Positions 21,725 through 30,731 of a stretch of 64,000 nucleotides of DNA are shown piece by piece (the stretch's first letter is position 1; each line of letters opens with the position of its first letter). The position numbers and the translations under genes were made by a program. The notes beneath the pieces were generated by a model, which saw only the letters and a list, made by a program, of their open reading frames with translations, was not told the origin of the DNA and did no database searches. The stretch is from Pantoea sp. CCBC3-3-1 (GTDB taxonomy: Bacteria; Pseudomonadota; Gammaproteobacteria; Enterobacterales; Enterobacteriaceae). The stretch covers positions 62,001 through 126,000 of the forward strand of contig NZ_CP034363.1 in assembly GCF_007981265.1 (NCBI RefSeq). Reading direction: 5' to 3'.

Positions 21725-24700
21725 ATGAATTTTCAATTAATAATTAAGGACGTTAAAGGTAATATTGTCGCAAAGCATACCTTAAATGCCAATCAATCTC
21801 TTTCCCTTAAGACGCCGCTACACGCTGTATCATTTGAAGTGCACAGCAATGACGGCCACCCTCCTAAAAAAATTATCGCGAAGAAAGTAAACGACACGCT
21901 TAATTTGGAAGTCGTCGACGATATTACGGGCGAACAATATGATGTCGTTCTGGAGAATTATACATCGAATCAGCCGCCGGCTATCACTGCTTCTGGCCCT
22001 GATGGCGTCATTTATCTCTACGAATATGATCCCGCAAATGGATTCTACGAGCTGACCAATACGCAGATAGAATCATCGGTTGCAGATAACATGCTGGAGC
22101 TTGGTGGCGCTTTTGCTGCGGTTGCAGCACTGGTTGGCGCTGCTGTTGCGGCCAATTCTGGAGGCCACCACTCTTCTTCAGGCTCCTCTTCTGATAACGA
22201 TACTGTCCCTGCCGACACATCAACTGCCATAACTGATTCCGCAGGGAATATCATTAGCCATGGCAGCACGAGCGCTGATAACACGCCAACATTAAGCGGC
22301 GATGGCATGAAGCCAAGTTCAACGGTAACCATTACTGACGGTGGCGTTGTGATCGGTGAAGCAACCGTGGATGAGGATGGCAAATGGAGCTTTACGCCGG
22401 ATGAACCTCTGGCGGATGGCGAGCACCCAATTGTTATTGATGGAACGGATATTAACGGCAATGAATCCAGTAGCATAGTCGACATCATCGTAGATGCAGA
22501 CGGCATAGAGGCTGGTAAAGACGCCAATGCTGGAACAGATACAGATGCTGGTACAGATGCAGATGCAGATGCAGATGCAGATGCAGATGCAGGTACAGAT
22601 ACAGATACAGATGCGGGTGCAGGCACAGATACAGATACAGATACAGATGCAGATGCGGGTGCCAATGTGGATACTGATAATCCTTCCACGCCTGGCCTGA
22701 CCGATGACGCGGGCAACCCGATCGCGGACGGCACCACCACCAGTGACAGTACCCCCACCATCGGCGGCGACGGCATGGCGCCGGGCTCCACCGTGACCGT
22801 CAGCGACGGCGATGAAGTTATTGGTGAGGCGATCGTGGACGAAGACGGCAGCTGGAGCTTCACGCCGGCAGCGCCGCTGGAGGACGGCGAGCACGCGCTG
22901 GTGACCGAGGGCACCGACGCGAACGGCAACGCGGTAAGCGACACGGTGAATATCGTGGTCGACACTGAAAGCACCACGCCTGGCCTGACCGACGACGCGG
23001 GCAACGCGGTCGCGGACGGCGGCAGCACCAGCGACAGCACCCCCACCATCGGCGGCGACGGTATGGCACCGGGCTCCACCGTGACCGTCAGCGACGGCGG
23101 GGAAGTTATCGGCGAGGCGATCGTGGACGAAGACGGCAGCTGGAGCTTCACGCCGGCAGCGCCGCTGGAGGACGGCGAGCACGCGCTGGTGACCGAGGGC
23201 ACCGACGCGAACGGCAACGCGGTGAGCGACACGGTGAATATCGTGGTCGACACTGAAAGCACCACGCCTGGCCTGACCGACGACGCGGGCAACGCGGTCG
23301 CGGACGGCGGCACCACCAGCGACAGCACCCCCACCATCGGCGGCGACGGCATGGCACCGGGCTCCACCGTGACCGTCAGCGACGGCGAGGAAGTTATCGG
23401 CGAGGCGATCGTGGACGAAGACGGCAGCTGGAGCTTCACGCCGGCAGCACCGCTGGACGACGGCGAGCACGCGCTGGTGACCGAGGGCACCGACGCGAAC
23501 GGCAACGCGGTAAGCGACACGGTGAATATCGTGGTCGACACCGAAAGCACCACGCCATCAATAACCGACGACGCCGGTAATCCCGTCGCGGACGGCACCA
23601 GCACCAGCGACAGCACCCCCACCATCGGCGGCGACGGTATGGCACCGGGCTCCACCGTGACCGTCAGCGACGGCGGGGAAGTTATCGGCGAGGCGATCGT
23701 GGACGAAGACGGCAGCTGGAGCTTCACGCCGGCAGTGCCGCTGGAGGACGGCGAGCACGCGCTGGTGACCGAGGGCACCGACGCGAACGGCAACGCGGTG
23801 AGCGACACGGTGAATATCGTGGTCGACACCGGCGCTACCGCGCCATCAATAACCGACGACGCCGGTAATCCCGTCGCGGACGGCGGCAGCACCAGCGACA
23901 GCACCCCCACCATCGGCGGCGACGGCATGGCACCGGGCTCCACCGTGACCGTCAGCGACGGCGGGGAAGTTATCGGCGAGGCGATCGTGGACGAAGACGG
24001 CAGCTGGAGCTTCACGCCGGCAGTGCCGCTGGAGGACGGCGAGCACGCGCTGGTGACCGAGGGCACCGACGCGAACGGCAACGCGGTGAGCGACACGGTG
24101 AATATCGTGGTCGACACCGGCGCTACCGCGCCATCAATAACCGACGACGCCGGTAATCCCGTCGCGGACGGCGGCAGCACCAGCGACAGCACCCCCACCA
24201 TCGGCGGCGACGGCATGGCACCGGGCTCCACCGTGACCGTCAGCGACGGCGGGGAAGTTATCGGCGAGGCGATCGTGGACGAAGACGGCAGCTGGAGCTT
24301 CACGCCGGCAGTGCCGCTGGAGGACGGCGAGCACGCGCTGGTGACCGAGGGCACCGACGCGAACGGCAACGCGGTGAGCGACACGGTGAATATCGTGGTC
24401 GACACTGAAAGCACCACGCCATCAATAACCGATGACGCCGGTAATCCCGTCGCGGACGGCGGCAGCACCAGCGACAGCACCCCCACCATCGGCGGCGACG
24501 GCATGGCGCCGGGCTCCACCGTGACCGTCAGCGACGGCGAGGAAGTTATCGGCGAGGCGATCGTGGACGAAGACGGCAGCTGGAGCTTCACGCCGGCAGT
24601 GCCGCTGGTGAATGGCGATCATGAGATCACCATTGATGGGACGAACGCGGATGGCAATAAGGCCAGCGAAACCGTCAACATTGTCGTTAAAGCACCAACG

Positions 24701-27700
24701 ATGGTTATCGTCGATGATGAAGGTAATACCATCGGCAATGGGGATACCACTAACGACAGTACGCCAACTTTTGAAGGCAGCAACTTTACGGCTGATACCC
24801 AAATTGTAATCAGCATGGATGGTACCGAGATTGGCACAGCAACGTCGGATAGTGAAGGCAACTGGAGTATTACGCCTGAAACTCCGTTGACGGACGGTGA
24901 ACATAGCTTTGTTGTTTCGGTTACTGACGTAAATGGCAACATAAGCAGCGGTGCAGTAAGCGTGGTGATAGACACTACACCACCAGAACTCGTTGATATT
25001 ACAACGGTCATTATGGTTGATGACCAGGGTGACGCCATTGCTGCTGAAGGCATTACGGCGGATAACACGCCAACCTTCTCTGGTGAAGGCCTGGAGCCGG
25101 GAGCCACTGTCACTATTCGTGATGGTGACACTGTGCTGGGCGAAACCACCGTTGATGAAAACGGTAACTGGTCCTTTACCCCATCGGAAAAGCTGGAGGA
25201 TGGCGAGTACAGCTTTACCTTTGAAGTGACTGATGCTGCGGGTAACAGCAGCGGTGCATCTGAAGCTTTAGATCTGACCATTTCTGTGAGTAAGGGGATC
25301 AATACCGGCGTTATCATTACCGATGACGCAGGTAACGTGATTATTAATGGTGACAACACCAACGACAGCACCCCGACCTTTAGCGGCAAGGATCAGTCCC
25401 CTGGCACGACTGTAGTTATCACCGATGGTGAGACTGAACTGGCTAATGTGACGGTGAGTGTCGATGGCAGCTGGAGCTACACGCCGGATACCTCACTGGC
25501 GGAGGGCGACCATGCCTTTACTGTGACCGTGACTGACGCGGATGGCAATACGGCCAGCGATAGCATCGGTGTTGTTATCGATACGATTGCTCCGGATATG
25601 CTGGATGTTTCTGCGGTTTCCATAACTGATGATAAGGGCAACGTGCTGGCTGCTGGCGGCGTCATTTCCGATACGACGCCTACGTTCAGTGCTGACGGAC
25701 TGGAAGCAGGTACAACGGTTATCGTGCGTGATAACGGCACCGTCTTGGGTGAAGCAACAGTAGCGGAAGATGGCAGCTGGATTTTCACGCCGGACGAAGC
25801 GCTGACTGACGCGGAACACAGTTTTACCTTCGAAACGGTTGATGCTGCAGGTAACAGCAGCGGTGAATCTGAAGCGGTGAGCTATATCCTGGACTCCGTT
25901 GCGCCTGATGGCGTGGATATCAGTTCCGTGGTCATTACTGATGAAACGGGTGCTGTAGTCAGCGCTGAAGACATCATGAGCGACAACAAACTGACTTTCA
26001 GCGGCAGCGATCTGGAAGCCGGTGCGACCGTAACGATTTACGACAAAGGTGAAGCGATCGGCCAGGCAACGGTTGCAGATGATGGCAGCTGGCGCTACAC
26101 CGATGAAGACGGACTGTATGACGGTGTCCATGAGATCACCTTCACGGTAACGGATGAAGCGGGTAACAGCAGCGAGCCTTCTGATGTGTTGGGCCTGACC
26201 GTAGAGGCAATCAATCTGACGGCGACGGACAACATCAGCGCCGGTGCAGCCGTCGGCTTTACCTATCCGGTAGATGTTGCAGAGGATCTGGGTACGGTTC
26301 TCAGCGACGGTGGTTTGGTCGCCTTTAATAACAAAATCACCAGCGATCCGATCGTGGTGGCAGATGGTACGATTATCGACCTTGCGGTAACAGCAAAGTC
26401 ATCCTCATTCATCAACGTTGCCAGTAACTCAACTCTCGTGCTGCAGAAATATGACTCCTCAACAGGAGAGTGGGCGACGATTTCTCAAGAAAAAAGCGGC
26501 AACCTTTTCGGGATGTTTGGTCTGGGGGCCTCTACCTCTACCATTACGCTCTCGGGGCTGACCGCCGGTTCTTACCAGCTGGTTTATACCACGGCCGGTA
26601 TCAACGTAGGGGCCAGCTTTAATCTGGATGCATCGAAGACGGTTTATACCCTCGCCGACCACGGAACGCCTACGGATTACACTACGGCGATCGGCAATGT
26701 CATGTCGGATACTGACAGTGTGTATGGCTCGGATGGCATTCCGCACAGTGCCTTTACGTCAGTTACGTCAGTGAGCATCATGCTTGATGATGGTACCGTC
26801 TCGACGGTTACTCTGGATGCCACTACAAACAAAGCAACCCTGGTGGGGCAATACGGTACCCTGACTATTAATGCTGATGGCAGCTATGAGTATGTGCCAA
26901 CGACATCGATGGACAGTATCGGTAAGGTGGATACGTTTACCTACACCATTTCTGATTCGGCAACGGGTGAAAGCTCTTCTGCGCACCTTTATGTACAGAT
27001 TGGCAGCAACAATGATGCACTGACGCTGAGCTGGGATCCGACCGATGCAAGTGCAACCGCGGTCACGGATATTGCTTCCAGCAATGAAGCGGATGCCAGC
27101 GTAACGGTGACGTATCACTCCTCCAAAGTCAGCACCAGCGAAGTTAAGCTGGTTGAAGGCGGGGCAGAAAACTATACCTCCGCGTTCACGCTTGCCGACG
27201 CAAACGATCTGGTCACAGGGTCATTGACGTTAAAGACCGAGTACGGCTTGTTTGGCAATAAATTCTCAACAGACAAAACCGTCACGTATTCCGTGCAGCA
27301 GCAGGAAAGTGACGGAACATGGACAACGGTGCAAGCCTACACCAAAGTCATCGCGGCTGGGCAGCACAACGAAGAAGTCGTTCTGAATGTTGATATGTCA
27401 ACGCTGGAGTTAGAGGCGGGTACCTACCGGATTGCGCTTTCCAGTACCGGCGCAGAGAACATAGTGTGGCTTGCCATGGACGTGAACATTGTCAGTTCCA
27501 CGGATTATGATATTACGAACAGCGTAAACGCCACCGGTAATGTTCTGACGGATGAAGGAACTGACGGAAGCGTTGATAAACTGAGCTCCGTCTACACCAA
27601 AATGTATGTTAAAGCTGGTGATAGCGAGGGAGAGGCTACGGTTGACAGTAGCTACACCTATGTGACCGAAAGTGGTGTAACCATCGCGGGTGAATACGGC

Positions 27701-30619
27701 ACACTGAAGATCTTCAGTAACGGTGCTTATACCTATACCCCGAGCACTACCGCGTTACCGACGGGTTCCCAGGATATCTTTACCTATGCCTTGAAGGGCG
27801 CTAATGGTGAAGTGGTGACCGCGACGGTAACCATCCATCTGGGTGTGGAAGTGGACGGCACCAATGGCGGCGCACTGGTCTTTGCAGGTACTGAGGCTGA
27901 TGACGTGTTCGATGTTTATGACACTGACTTTAGTGCTGTTGAAGGTAAAGCGGGTAGCGATACGCTGGCGTGGCATGGTGAAGGAGAGCTGGTTCTCAGC
28001 ACTGTCGCTGCAAAAGTTAGCGATATCGAAGCTATCGATCTGCTGTTGGGAAGTAACCCGGCTACTGTCGTCCTTGACGCACAAAGCGTGATCGATGTGA
28101 CCAGTGAGAACAATGCCCTGTATATCAAAGGCGACAGCAGTGATTTTGTCACCCTGACTGGGACCTGGAGCCAGGCAGGTACTGTCATTGTCGATAGTAT
28201 CAGCTACCTACATTACACCAGCGTGAATGCCGATGGTACGACGGCAAATATTTACGTACAGAGCAGTATCGGTCTCTCTTCCACAGCGATTTCGGACAGT
28301 ACAACGGGTGCTGAATATACTGTCGTTTCAGCTGCTGAGGTAACGGGGACAGAAAATGATGACACGTTCAACGTGGCTGATACCAGCTTCACCAGCATTG
28401 AGGGAGGGGATGGCGTCGATACGCTGGTCTGGAATGGTTCGGGTACCCTGACCGTCAGCGATATTGCCGGTAAAATCAGCAATATCGAAGAGATTGATCT
28501 GGTTGAAGATACGGACGTAGACAATCTGCTGATCTCTGCGCAAAACGTGGCAGATATCACCGATGGCAATAATACCCTGTACGTGAAAGGATCAACCAGC
28601 GATACCCTTACGCTGAGTGGCAGCTGGGAACAGCAGGGCAGTAAAGTCATTAACAATGTTGAGTACGTTCACTACACCAGCACGACTGATGATGGTCAGG
28701 TTGTGGATCTGTATGTTGACGGTGATATCACCTCAAGCACGACTGAGACAGCGTCTGAGCATAACGCTGCTGATATAACGGGTCTGGTGACGCTGGTGAA
28801 CAACAGCGTTGAGCAGACAGCCACGTTGAACACGGCGACTGGCAGCTTTACCAGTGACAGCTTCACGATAAACAGCAGCAGCGATCTGCAGGAGATTAAT
28901 CTCACCGTTTCCAGTACGGGAATGAACGCCACTAATACCGCCTCGGCGACATGGATACTGCAGGTTTATAATGAGCAGACCTTTAGCTGGGATACGGTTA
29001 GCAGTGAGACGCAGGCTATTTCCAGCAGCCAGTCGCTGAATGTGGATCTGTCCGGTCAGAATAGCGGTGTTTACCGTATTGTGGTGGAAACTACTCAGGC
29101 GGGGTTTGATGCGGGTTGGTGGCAGTGGGTATACGATACGTTCACCATCGGCGTTGATGCCAACATTGTCAGCACCACCGACTATGTGGTGACCTCAAAC
29201 GCAAGCGTCATGGGCTCGGTCTTTACCAACGATATCACCAGCGGCAGCAGTATTCTGGTGAAGTCAATTGCGGCGGGTATCATTACCGGTGCAGCGAGCT
29301 ACACGCTTATTGCAACGGCAGGGACAACCATTGCCGGGGCTTACGGTAGCCTGACCATCCATCAGGACGGTAGCTACACCTATACGCTGAACAGCGATTC
29401 GGTGATCAAGCTATCTGGTAGCGAGGATTCATTTACCTATATCCTGGCAGACGGCACGATCAAAAATCTGGTGATGACGCTGGGCGTATCGGTTGACGGA
29501 TCGGAAGGTGGCGCGCTGACCCTTGAGGGGACAGTTGGAGATGACAGCTTCCGTATCCATGACACCCACTTCACCACGGTGGATGGCAAGTCTGGCCACG
29601 ATACGCTGGTGTGGAGCGGTACAGGCGATCTGCAACTCAGTGATATTGCTGACAAGGTGCACAATATCGAAGTCATTGATCTTCAGGACAACAGCCTGGC
29701 TGCTGTGTTGACGTTAACGGCAGAAGATATTGAGAAAGTCACCGACGCAAACAATGTGCTGTACGTCCGGGGTGGCAGTGAAGATTCACTTTCACTACAG
29801 GGTGTGTGGAAAGTTAGCGGCGTGGAAATGCTAAACAATATCGCCTATACGCTGTACACCAGCACTGCACTGGATGGCTCCGCCATTAAGCTCTACGTAC
29901 AGGAAGGACTGAGCTTCAACGAAGTGTCTGAAACGATCAACGGTTCAATTTCTGCTGATTCCCAGGACGTTTCTGTGGTCTCGGTTAGCCAGAATGGCGA
30001 AGACGTTGATATCACCGGGGAGGCAGTCAGCTACAAAGGTGCTTATGGTACGCTGCTGATCAATGGTGACGGACATTACAACTACGTTGCAGATACAGCG
30101 TTTGAGCACAGCGGTAACACTGACACCTTTACCTACACCCTCTCTGATGGCAGCAGTGCCTCACTGAGTTTCAATCTGGGTATTGATGTTGATGGCAGTG
30201 CCGGTGGCGCGCTAACCTTCACCGGCACCAGCGGTGAAGACCTGTTCCAGGTTTACGATACCAGCTTCACCTCTATTAACGGTGCGGACAGTAACGATAT
30301 TCTGGCTTGGCATGGTACCGACTCGCTGAACCTCAGCGATATCTCCTCGAAGGTTAATAATATCGAGCAGATTGATTTGCTGGATGACAACCAGAATGAC
30401 AACCTGGTCATCAGCTCAGAAAGTTTGCTGAAAGTTACTGATGACAATAATACGTTATATATCAGAGGGGCTAACGGCGATACCGTGACGCTAAATGGCA
30501 GTTGGGAAGACTCAGGATCGTTGCTGGTTAATGGTGTCAGTTATCAGCATTACACCAGTACCACAGAGAATGGTGCCGTTGTTCAACTATATGTTGAGGA
30601 TGATGTTACTATTGGTTAA
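21725..30619 (+). CDS. Giant BapA-like repeat adhesin, type I secretion substrate
   Basis: About 2964 residues, acidic; I notice no cysteine, as expected for type I substrates. Start at ATG 21725, 4 nt after GGGGA (an in-frame ATG at 21695 lacks a Shine-Dalgarno). Order: BapA-prefix-like domain (about 1-125); hydrophobic Ala-rich stretch (127-143); Gly/Ser/His linker; one diverged Ig-like unit; Asp/Ala/Thr hexamer tract (about 270-313); seven 96-residue Ig-like units (about 323-961), the last one diverging; diverged Ig-like units to about 1500; then VCBS-like domains interleaved with four C-terminal-type modules (near 2042-2180, 2205-2340, 2589-2730, 2821-2964; pattern D-D-x-F-x-V-x-D-T-x-F, K-V-x-N-I-E-x-I-D-L, NNxLYxxG, HYTST). 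No typical RTX nonapeptide array. Role inferred: biofilm/surface adhesion, exported by the system encoded next door. Confidence 0.9.
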   Translation: MNFQLIIKDVKGNIVAKHTLNANQSLSLKTPLHAVSFEVHSNDGHPPKKIIAKKVNDTLNLEVVDDITGEQYDVVLENYTSNQPPAITASGPDGVIYLYEYDPANGFYELTNTQIESSVADNMLELGGAFAAVAALVGAAVAANSGGHHSSSGSSSDNDTVPADTSTAITDSAGNIISHGSTSADNTPTLSGDGMKPSSTVTITDGGVVIGEATVDEDGKWSFTPDEPLADGEHPIVIDGTDINGNESSSIVDIIVDADGIEAGKDANAGTDTDAGTDADADADADADAGTDTDTDAGAGTDTDTDTDADAGANVDTDNPSTPGLTDDAGNPIADGTTTSDSTPTIGGDGMAPGSTVTVSDGDEVIGEAIVDEDGSWSFTPAAPLEDGEHALVTEGTDANGNAVSDTVNIVVDTESTTPGLTDDAGNAVADGGSTSDSTPTIGGDGMAPGSTVTVSDGGEVIGEAIVDEDGSWSFTPAAPLEDGEHALVTEGTDANGNAVSDTVNIVVDTESTTPGLTDDAGNAVADGGTTSDSTPTIGGDGMAPGSTVTVSDGEEVIGEAIVDEDGSWSFTPAAPLDDGEHALVTEGTDANGNAVSDTVNIVVDTESTTPSITDDAGNPVADGTSTSDSTPTIGGDGMAPGSTVTVSDGGEVIGEAIVDEDGSWSFTPAVPLEDGEHALVTEGTDANGNAVSDTVNIVVDTGATAPSITDDAGNPVADGGSTSDSTPTIGGDGMAPGSTVTVSDGGEVIGEAIVDEDGSWSFTPAVPLEDGEHALVTEGTDANGNAVSDTVNIVVDTGATAPSITDDAGNPVADGGSTSDSTPTIGGDGMAPGSTVTVSDGGEVIGEAIVDEDGSWSFTPAVPLEDGEHALVTEGTDANGNAVSDTVNIVVDTESTTPSITDDAGNPVADGGSTSDSTPTIGGDGMAPGSTVTVSDGEEVIGEAIVDEDGSWSFTPAVPLVNGDHEITIDGTNADGNKASETVNIVVKAPTMVIVDDEGNTIGNGDTTNDSTPTFEGSNFTADTQIVISMDGTEIGTATSDSEGNWSITPETPLTDGEHSFVVSVTDVNGNISSGAVSVVIDTTPPELVDITTVIMVDDQGDAIAAEGITADNTPTFSGEGLEPGATVTIRDGDTVLGETTVDENGNWSFTPSEKLEDGEYSFTFEVTDAAGNSSGASEALDLTISVSKGINTGVIITDDAGNVIINGDNTNDSTPTFSGKDQSPGTTVVITDGETELANVTVSVDGSWSYTPDTSLAEGDHAFTVTVTDADGNTASDSIGVVIDTIAPDMLDVSAVSITDDKGNVLAAGGVISDTTPTFSADGLEAGTTVIVRDNGTVLGEATVAEDGSWIFTPDEALTDAEHSFTFETVDAAGNSSGESEAVSYILDSVAPDGVDISSVVITDETGAVVSAEDIMSDNKLTFSGSDLEAGATVTIYDKGEAIGQATVADDGSWRYTDEDGLYDGVHEITFTVTDEAGNSSEPSDVLGLTVEAINLTATDNISAGAAVGFTYPVDVAEDLGTVLSDGGLVAFNNKITSDPIVVADGTIIDLAVTAKSSSFINVASNSTLVLQKYDSSTGEWATISQEKSGNLFGMFGLGASTSTITLSGLTAGSYQLVYTTAGINVGASFNLDASKTVYTLADHGTPTDYTTAIGNVMSDTDSVYGSDGIPHSAFTSVTSVSIMLDDGTVSTVTLDATTNKATLVGQYGTLTINADGSYEYVPTTSMDSIGKVDTFTYTISDSATGESSSAHLYVQIGSNNDALTLSWDPTDASATAVTDIASSNEADASVTVTYHSSKVSTSEVKLVEGGAENYTSAFTLADANDLVTGSLTLKTEYGLFGNKFSTDKTVTYSVQQQESDGTWTTVQAYTKVIAAGQHNEEVVLNVDMSTLELEAGTYRIALSSTGAENIVWLAMDVNIVSSTDYDITNSVNATGNVLTDEGTDGSVDKLSSVYTKMYVKAGDSEGEATVDSSYTYVTESGVTIAGEYGTLKIFSNGAYTYTPSTTALPTGSQDIFTYALKGANGEVVTATVTIHLGVEVDGTNGGALVFAGTEADDVFDVYDTDFSAVEGKAGSDTLAWHGEGELVLSTVAAKVSDIEAIDLLLGSNPATVVLDAQSVIDVTSENNALYIKGDSSDFVTLTGTWSQAGTVIVDSISYLHYTSVNADGTTANIYVQSSIGLSSTAISDSTTGAEYTVVSAAEVTGTENDDTFNVADTSFTSIEGGDGVDTLVWNGSGTLTVSDIAGKISNIEEIDLVEDTDVDNLLISAQNVADITDGNNTLYVKGSTSDTLTLSGSWEQQGSKVINNVEYVHYTSTTDDGQVVDLYVDGDITSSTTETASEHNAADITGLVTLVNNSVEQTATLNTATGSFTSDSFTINSSSDLQEINLTVSSTGMNATNTASATWILQVYNEQTFSWDTVSSETQAISSSQSLNVDLSGQNSGVYRIVVETTQAGFDAGWWQWVYDTFTIGVDANIVSTTDYVVTSNASVMGSVFTNDITSGSSILVKSIAAGIITGAASYTLIATAGTTIAGAYGSLTIHQDGSYTYTLNSDSVIKLSGSEDSFTYILADGTIKNLVMTLGVSVDGSEGGALTLEGTVGDDSFRIHDTHFTTVDGKSGHDTLVWSGTGDLQLSDIADKVHNIEVIDLQDNSLAAVLTLTAEDIEKVTDANNVLYVRGGSEDSLSLQGVWKVSGVEMLNNIAYTLYTSTALDGSAIKLYVQEGLSFNEVSETINGSISADSQDVSVVSVSQNGEDVDITGEAVSYKGAYGTLLINGDGHYNYVADTAFEHSGNTDTFTYTLSDGSSASLSFNLGIDVDGSAGGALTFTGTSGEDLFQVYDTSFTSINGADSNDILAWHGTDSLNLSDISSKVNNIEQIDLLDDNQNDNLVISSESLLKVTDDNNTLYIRGANGDTVTLNGSWEDSGSLLVNGVSYQHYTSTTENGAVVQLYVEDDVTIG
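22532..22663 (+). repeat. In-frame hexanucleotide tract (GATGCA/GATACA-type)
   Basis: 22 consecutive hexamers, mostly GATGCA, GATACA, GGTACA or GGTGCA, including six perfect GATGCA copies at 22556-22591. They encode alternating Asp-Ala, Asp-Thr and Gly-Thr dipeptides, an acidic linker between the first Ig-like unit and the tandem array. Because the unit is 6 bp, gain or loss keeps the reading frame. Confidence 0.9.
22691..24609 (+). repeat. 288-bp tandem repeats inside the adhesin (about 6.7 copies)
   Basis: Units begin at 22691, 22979, 23267, 23555, 23843, 24131 and 24419; the seventh breaks off near 24609. Each encodes a 96-residue bacterial Ig-like domain (T-D-D-A-G-N, then STPTIGGDGMAPGSTVTVSD, then EDGSWSFTP and VTEGTDANGNAVSDTVNIVV). 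Units 5 and 6 look identical at base level over almost their whole length. The array is much more GC-rich than the adhesin sequence after it, which fits recent duplication and homogenisation. Expect length variation between strains and collapse in short-read assemblies. Confidence 0.93.
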
Positions 30620-30643
30620 TAAATAGTAATTACCAACAGAACC

Positions 30644-30673
30644 AGACTGGCATTTCGGTGCCAGTCTTTTTTT
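30644..30673 (+). terminator. Intrinsic terminator after the adhesin gene
   Basis: Stem AGACTGGCA / TGCCAGTCT (9 bp), loop TTTCGG, followed by a T-run to about 30673. It separates the adhesin transcript from the secretion genes, which therefore either have their own promoter in 30674-30731 or rely on read-through. Confidence 0.88.
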
Positions 30674-30731
30674 TATTTATTATTTTCACTTTAATTTAAG
30701 ACGTAATGATATCAGGACGTTTTAAATAAGT

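Noticed and set aside
22045..24591. Very long open frames on the minus strand across the adhesin repeats (848 codons, plus 383 codons at 22319-23470)
   Set aside because: They are antisense images of the 288-bp repeats; strong codon bias repeated every 288 bp keeps stops out. No ribosome-binding site and composition unlike real proteins (Ser/Pro/Val repeats).
22691..24609. Tandem repeats as a CRISPR array
   Set aside because: Units are contiguous 288-bp coding repeats without spacers, in frame within one protein, and there are no cas genes.
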